Assembly (NCBI GenBank): GCA_001430745.1
Contig: KQ482072.1
Span: forward strand, 78,492-102,726
DNA from: Auxenochlorella pyrenoidosa
Taxonomy: Eukaryota > Chlorophyta > Trebouxiophyceae > Chlorellales > Chlorellaceae
Reading direction: 5' to 3'
DNA length: 24,235 bases
The translations under genes and the position numbers were made by a program. Below the pieces are notes generated by a model. The model was not told the DNA's origin and did no database searches. It saw nothing but the letters and a program-made list of their open reading frames with translations. This document shows positions 19,006-24,235 of this stretch, one piece after another; position 1 is the first letter of the stretch; every line of letters begins with the position of its first letter.

Positions 19006-21535
19006 CCAGCCTGTCTTGCACCATCAGGAAGTAGAGCGGCTCGTTCACCTCGGTGGAGGCAGTGCGGTAGCCCAGCCTGCAAGCAAATGACAATGCATGA
19101 TGTACGTTCTTTTTTGTAAACGAAAGCATGCCGCAGGCAGGCAGGCAAGCACAACGGCAGGTGGCCTGTCAGCGGGGCGGGCAGACAGGAGAGGCAACGC
19201 TTCTCATGCATTTTTGATGCTAGGCTTCTGTTTAGTTCATGAAAGGAGAAGGAATCACGACAGGAACAGGTGTGGCATGCCAGCACTCACCCGACGTACA
19301 CCCCAGGTGCCACCGCCCGCAGGTAGTCGGTGAAACCCTCGTGGAAGGGGGGCAGGTGGGGGCGGGGCCGCGGCCAGGCCGAGCGCGGCAGGTCCTCCCG
19401 GTCGAGGCCCAGCCGGTCGGGCGGCAGGTACTGCAGCGTCATGTCGCACAGCTCCTGCGTGGCTGCAGGAGGGGCGGGCGGGGGGTACTGCAGCGTCATG
19501 TCGCACAGCTCCTGCGTGGCTGCAGGAAGGGGGCGGCAGGTACTGCAGCGTCATGTTGCACAGCTCCTGCATGGCTGCGTGGAGGTGGGAGGGCGGCGGG
19601 GCCGGGCAGACGCGGGGCATGGTGGGTTCGGCGGGGGGCCGGCCAGCGGTGCTGCAGACCGGGTCTGGCCGCCGACTGCCCTTCGTGTGCCCTGGCATGT
19701 GGGCCGCAATTGTGGTGTGCAGGTGCAACCCTCACCCACCCACCCACACCCTTCAAAGGCACTTAAGGACCGGGCCTTGCAGCACAGCACAGCACAGCAC
19801 AGCACAACACAGCACAGCACAGCAGGTGGAGCGCCTCAGACGTGCAGCGGGCGCAGGGGCGGCGGGCGGGCGCGACTCACTGGGCACAACAGACGGGCCC
19901 ACGCTGGCCTTGAAGTAGAGGGGATAGAGGGCGTCCCCCAGGGGGCCCTTGCCCAGCAGCACCCGGCCGTACAGCTGCTCGGTGCCGGGGTGCAGGAAGA
20001 AGGCTTTGGAGAAGGAGGAGATGCCCAGCGCGTGGGTGGGCAGCGCGGCCTTGCCGCGGAACAGCGCCAGCTGGCCCGGCTCAGTGGGCATGTCTTGCCA
20101 GATCGAAAAGTCGGGCCCCACCGCCGCCGCCTGCTGCTGCCGCGGCGCGCTGTAGCGCTGCCCGGCCGCCTTCCAGAGTCGCTTGATGTCCCTGCATGGC
20201 AAGGAGGGGGCCAGGAGGCGAGGCGAGACGGGCCGGTTGAGCAGAGCAGGCGACTTCTTACCCGAGAGCGGAGCAGATGCCGCTGCAACAGGGGAGGGGC
20301 AGGGCGGCAGGGGCGGCAGGACCACACGAGTCGAGCCACATGGACACGCACAGCTGCGCGTGCAGGCCGGCTTGGCGCCCTGGGCGTGGGGGTGGGCTGG
20401 TCCTGTAAGGACCCACTGAATGCCTGGCCTGCAGGGCCACGCCATCCCAACAGCTCAGCGGCAGGGCATGGCTGGAGGGCTGGGCAGCGGGGGGGGCACG
20501 CTGCTGCAGGGATCTCACGCGGAGCTGAGGCGCGACAGCAGCTGCTGGCGATGCCTGTGGGGGATGTTGCGGATCGCTCCCCTGCGGGGCAGGGACGGGG
20601 TGGGCGGCGGGGTGGGCGGGCTGGTGAACGTGCCCGGCTGCTGCAGCGAACTCCGCTGGCCTGCCATGGCCAGCCGTGTTCTCTGGCATTGTCAGCCTGA
20701 CATGGGCAGCTGCAAGGCTGGTGTGAGAGCTGCCAGGGCTCCCTGCACTCCGCACACCCGCAGGCCAGCCTCCCCTGCCCAGCACGGCACAGCGGCTACG
20801 GCTGCACTGCGTGGACTGCCAGCCAGAGCGCTGGCTCATCGCGGAAAGGCCTCATCACAAGAGCATGGCTGCACCAGAGCGTGGCCTCGCCGGAGCAAGG
20901 GCCACCCACCCGCTCACAATGAGCCAAAGCCACTCACCAGAGGATGAGCCCAAGATTCACGGCTGAGCGGTCGTACGGCACCAGCAGCTCTGCGGTGGCC
21001 ACCTGCAAAGTGTGCCGGGCAGCAGGGCCGAGGCAGAGCGTTGGGCGCGAGGGGAGGATGCGTGGAGCCGGCGCCGGCGGCGACACCGGCGACCCAAGTC
21101 AGGAACTCATACAAATGGTCGGGAATGGACGGCAGCGCGCATTCCTTCGCAGCACATGCAGCTTTCTGTTGCCTGCAGGCGACCGGGCGGGCACTGGGCA
21201 GCAGTGGGCAGCAGCAGGCGGCGGAGGGAGCATCTGTACACACCCACCATGTTGACCACCATGTTCAGCCGCTGCTCCACTGTCTGCCCGTCGACATCGC
21301 TCTCATAGTCTGCGTCCGTGTCGGAGGCTGCGGCTTGCGCGGCTGGCACCAACCGCTGCCCTCGCTGCCGCCGCCGCTCGTCACCGCTGCCGCTGGCTGC
21401 CACTGCCGTTGCTGGGGCTCCCGCAACCCATCGGGCCTCCCTCACTGCTCTGCTGCCACAACTGGCCGAAGGCCTCCAGCCAGCGAGGTTACGGGGCTGC
21501 ACGGACAGGCTTGCACACGCCCATGGGACAGCCAT
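18992..21535 (-). CDS. Unrecognised protein, probably plastid-targeted
   Basis: Five exons on the minus strand: 21535-21248, 21002-20938, 20191-19881, 19462-19291, 19076-18992; 921 nt, 306 residues, phases consistent. Residues 1-55 are Ala/Ser/Arg-rich with few acids (starts MAVPWACASLSVQPRN), resembling a chloroplast transit peptide. The core has VEQRLNMVVNM, VPYDRSAVNLGLILWDIKRL (about 104-123), FSIWQDMPTEPGQLALFRGK (146-165), LLGKGPLGDALYPLYFKA (196-213), FTDYLRAVAPGVYVGLGYRT (about 265-284) and EPLYFLMVQDRL. The charged, aromatic-rich core looks like a conserved globular protein, but I cannot name the family. Exon 4's 5' end lies in a three-copy tandem repeat, so a longer exon 4 starting at 19519 (19 more residues, in frame) is possible. 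Its start faces that of the EF-G gene. Confidence 0.72.
19429..19582. repeat. Three tandem copies of an exon 4 start including splice acceptor
   Basis: A 42-base block (minus strand: CTGCAGCC, then ACGCAGGAGCTGTGCGACAT, then GACGCTGCAGTA) starts on the plus strand at 19429, 19486 and 19541. The block at 19429 includes the modelled acceptor (exon start 19462). Offsets are 57 bases (in frame) and 55 bases (out of frame). Confidence 0.85.
19781..19824. repeat. (AGCAC)n pentanucleotide microsatellite
   Basis: About nine units with one interruption at 19806-19808, in intron 3 of the 18992-21535 gene. Confidence 0.9.
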
Positions 21536-21715
21536 CGCGCTGGAGGCCAGCAGATTTGCGCAGTCTATTTAGCCTGATGTGCAGTGCCCCTTAACGAGAT
21601 CCGGGGCCTGAGAGTGCCCCCTCGAGAGTCAGATGGCAGTGGCACAGCACACAGCATGAGCCTAAGGGTGAGGGCCAGCCCATCGGCGGCCTCGCCCTCT
21701 TTGCAGCATAGCACC
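21536..21715. promoter_or_regulatory. Bidirectional promoter region (transit-peptide gene / cpEF-G)
   Basis: Only 180 bases separate the start codons of two divergent genes, both with plastid-type N-termini. It must contain both 5' UTRs and promoters. A CTCTTTGCAG at 21697-21706 just before the EF-G ATG could be a 5' UTR intron acceptor. No TATA box is evident. Confidence 0.5.
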
Positions 21716-22647
21716 ATGGCTTCCAGCGCCACCATGGCCTCTGTGGCTCGCGGCGTGGCCCCCGCCACTGCCGCTGTGCAGAAGCAGGGCGCCTGCCCGG
21801 CCGCGCCCCTGCGCTCCGCCTTTGGCGGCCAGAGCCTCTCTCATGGCTCCAAGACTGCTCAGGCGGTGAGTAGCATATGGCTGTGTGGTGCAGGAGCCCG
21901 CTCTGCCCGCTGGCGCTGCCTCTGGGTCTCCCCGCTCACAATGCGCCATTCCCACCTCACCTACAGGCTGCCCTGACCGCTCGCCGCTCTGCGGGCCGCG
22001 CGGCCGAGCGCCGTGGCAGCTCTGTGCTGGTCCAGGCCATGGCCGGTGAGCGCCCGGCCTTTGTGGCGTGCGAACGCACTGCTGTCCTGCTGTGCACTGC
22101 TCTGGGTCTCCAATAAGACTGCGCGCGCCGCCCAGAGCCAGCCGCTGTGGTGGCTGGCAGGGCTGCGGCGGGAGCGGCGGCAAGGCAGCGCCGGCGCCAA
22201 CCCCCGCGCGCCCGCCTTGCTCCTTGCTGCCCACAGGCAAGCGTCAGGTGCCCCTGGACATGTACCGCAACATCGGTATCATGGCGCACATTGACGCGGG
22301 CAAGACCACCACCACCGAGCGCATCCTGTACTACACTGGTGAGTGCCGCCTGGTCCTGTCGTTTCTAGGGCTGGGCACGGGCGAGAGCCAAGTCGGGCGG
22401 GTGCGGCGCCCGTCTTTGTAAGATCTGGCGCAATTCTGCCGAGAACCCCGTGCTCGGCAGGCCTACACGCAGCGCTGCTGCTCCCTGCGGGCCAGGGCGG
22501 CCTGCCCTGCGTCAGCCTCCCGGGCGCCCGCCCGCCGCCGCTTGCTGGAGCCCCGCTGGATCCCTCACAAAACACCTCGTGCCCGCCGTTGCCCGCCCGC
22601 CAGGCAAGTCTTACAAGATTGGTGAGGTGCACGAGGGCACTGCCACC

Positions 22648-22679
<32 letters not shown>

Positions 22680-23693
22680 CATCACCATCACCTCGGCCGC
22701 CACCACCTGCGCGTGGCGCGACCACCGCATCAACATCATCGACACCCCCGGCCACGTGGACTTCACCCTGGAGGCGAGTGCAAGCCCCTCTGTGGCCGCG
22801 GGCGCAGCTGCCGGCCTCTGCTGCCTGTCTCGACGTCATGATCAGGCCTGGCAGCAAAGTGTGTGGGCCCAAGAGCCTGCGCGTCCAGGCCCGATGGGGC
22901 CGGCGCCGCTCCTGTGGTGTGGGCGGTGGCATCCGTGCAACCCTGGACTCCCAACAAGCCGGCGCTCGCCTGCAGCCGGTCGGATGGGCGCCCCCGCGGC
23001 CGCCGCATGGATCTGCGCCTGCGCCGCCACCGCTGCGCGCCTCCTGCCCGCCCTGACCCCCTGTGGTGCGCCCCGCCCCACGCACGACCGCAGGTGGAGC
23101 GCGCGCTGCGCGTGCTGGACGGCGCTGTGGCGGTGTTCGACTCTGTGGCGGGCGTGGAGCCGCAGTCGGAGACTGTGTGGCGTCAGGCCGACAAGTACGG
23201 TGTGCCCCGCATCTGCTTTGTGAACAAGATGGACCGCATGGGCGCCAACTTCTACCGCACCCGCGACATGGTGTGTGGGGCGTGTTGCTCCTGGGATCTG
23301 TGTTGTGCAGGGAGGGGAGGTGCTCAAAGGCCGCTCAGGACAGGGATGGGAGGTGCCCCGGGGGGCTCCCCAGGGCGGGAGGGGAGGCAAACGTGCTCCA
23401 GGGGCTGCGCCCGCTTCATGGCAGGTGCCCCAGGACTTGGCTCCACGGCGCCAGGCGCGCGGCCATACAGCAAGCCACAGAGTCAAACACGGCTGCACCG
23501 GCTGCTGCAGTCGGCTGGCTGCTGCGCTCATGCCAACGCGCTCTGCGCCCTCCCTGCCTCCCTCCCGTCCCCTCAGGTCATCTCCAACCTGGGCGCCAAC
23601 CCGCTGCCCATCCAGCTGCCCATTGGCCAGGAGGATTCGTTCCTGGGCCTGGTTGACCTGGTCAAGATGAAGGCCCTGATCTGGAGCGGCGAG
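21716..23693 (+). CDS. cpEF-G: Chloroplast elongation factor G, N-terminal part (3' end outside window)
   Basis: Exons 21716-21865, 21967-22045, 22237-22338, 22604-22773, 23094-23270, 23577-23693 (265 residues seen), continuing past the window. EF-G is the GTPase that moves tRNA and mRNA on the ribosome after peptide transfer. Residues 1-76 form a Ser/Ala/Arg transit peptide (starts [13 protein letters not shown]), so it acts in the plastid. The G domain follows: G1 [12 protein letters not shown] (93-104), G2 region [10 protein letters not shown] (134-143), G3 DTPGHVD (157-163), [20 protein letters not shown], and G4 NKMD (211-214); G5 lies beyond the window. The ATG has a good context (CACCATGG). 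Intron 4 is GC-AG (GCGAGT donor). It is the homolog of the plant plastid EF-G known as SCO1 in Arabidopsis. Very secure. Confidence 0.96.
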
Positions 23694-24235
23694 GTGGGTG
23701 CTGAACCAGCGCCCTGCTGTGGCTACCTCCCGCCTCCTGCCCCTGCCTCGCCTGCCCCTGCTGCTGCCTCTTGTTCCGGTCAGGGGCCCAGCGTGGCATG
23801 GGCTCCCCACTCTGCAGCCCTGCCCGGAGCACCCCCCTGCACCCGCTGCTGCTGCTGCCGCTGCCCAGCATGGTCCGATGATCGAGGAAACGCAAGGGCC
23901 CGTTCTCCTGAGCATTCGCAGTGCCCGCTCTAGAGCTTTCCCCTTTCGCCGGGGTTGAGAGCTGCTGCGGCTTACCTTCCTTGGATGTCTGAGGACCCAT
24001 GCACCTTTCTTGTGTTTTTTTGTACCCGCTCCTGGCGGCCACTCTTCATCCCGCGCCGCCCCCCTCATGTGCTGCATCCACGGCGGGCCCGCACTTCCTC
24101 CCCCGAGGGGCGCCCCCTCCTAGAGCCTGGTTCCTCTGCACCAGCGGCCCCCTTCCGCATGTCTCGCCTAGCTCGCTCGCTCCAACCACCTCACCTCACC
24201 GTGCGCCTGCCTGCTCAATCTCCTCCTCCCGCCCG
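23694..24235 (+). other. cpEF-G intron 6, running to the window end
   Basis: After the donor GTGGGT at 23694 no continuation of the EF-G sequence is seen. The last 60 bases become strongly pyrimidine-rich, as before an acceptor, so the next exon probably begins just outside the window. Confidence 0.7.

Noticed and set aside
18621..19286. 221-codon minus-strand frame as an independent gene
   Set aside because: It runs antiphase through exon 5 of the 18992-21535 gene and then through a minisatellite; kept only as a finding about the repeat tail.
1..24235. tRNA genes, rRNA, CRISPR arrays, bacterial operons
   Set aside because: No tRNA T-arm-like sequence in a plausible cloverleaf was noticed, no spaced direct repeats of CRISPR type, and the intron-rich genes are eukaryotic.

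Overview
This is a piece of nuclear chromosome from a green alga, most likely a Chlorella-like trebouxiophyte. The evidence is high GC, short GC-rich introns mostly of the GTGAG...CAG type in almost every gene, alanine/glycine/glutamine-rich proteins, a nucleus-encoded chloroplast EF-G with a transit peptide, and a HIRAN/HNH-like gene of the kind known from plants. All gene models were assembled by hand from reading frame, splice-site phase and protein-family consensus; no transcript data were available.

Layout. 1-1832 (+): last four exons of a WD40-repeat protein. 2576-4950 (-): seven-exon TrmL-type SPOUT tRNA 2'-O-methyltransferase. 5006-5998 (+): small unrecognised protein with nuclear-localisation-like motifs, divergent from TrmL. 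6283-9218 (-): eight-exon HIRAN-domain protein with a C-terminal HNH-like region that has lost most of its metal-binding cysteines. About 9640-18330 (-): head-to-tail array of four paralogous four-exon genes (copies A to D from low to high coordinate), repeat unit 2.0-2.2 kb, with a 458-base assembly gap inside copy A. 18992-21535 (-): five-exon unrecognised protein with a transit-peptide-like N-terminus. 21716 to the window end (+): chloroplast elongation factor G, 5' six coding exons, running off the window.

The housekeeping genes flanking the array (tRNA modification, plastid translation) look ordinary and intact. The array is the unusual part. Its family is not one I recognise. The N-terminal exon looks like a compact ubiquitin-like (beta-grasp) module after a basic Gly/Ser linker, loosely like the header of Crinkler-type proteins, but that is a weak inference. 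The third exon is exactly 119 nt in all four copies although its residues differ strongly. Each copy nevertheless carries at least one frame problem, each at a different site, so the array looks like a recently decaying or badly sequenced tandem family.

A second theme is local duplication at exon borders: the end of a HIRAN exon has been copied into its intron, and the start of exon 4 of the 18992-21535 gene is present three times with potential acceptors. A third theme is GC-AG introns: three of about 40 introns modelled here begin with GC.
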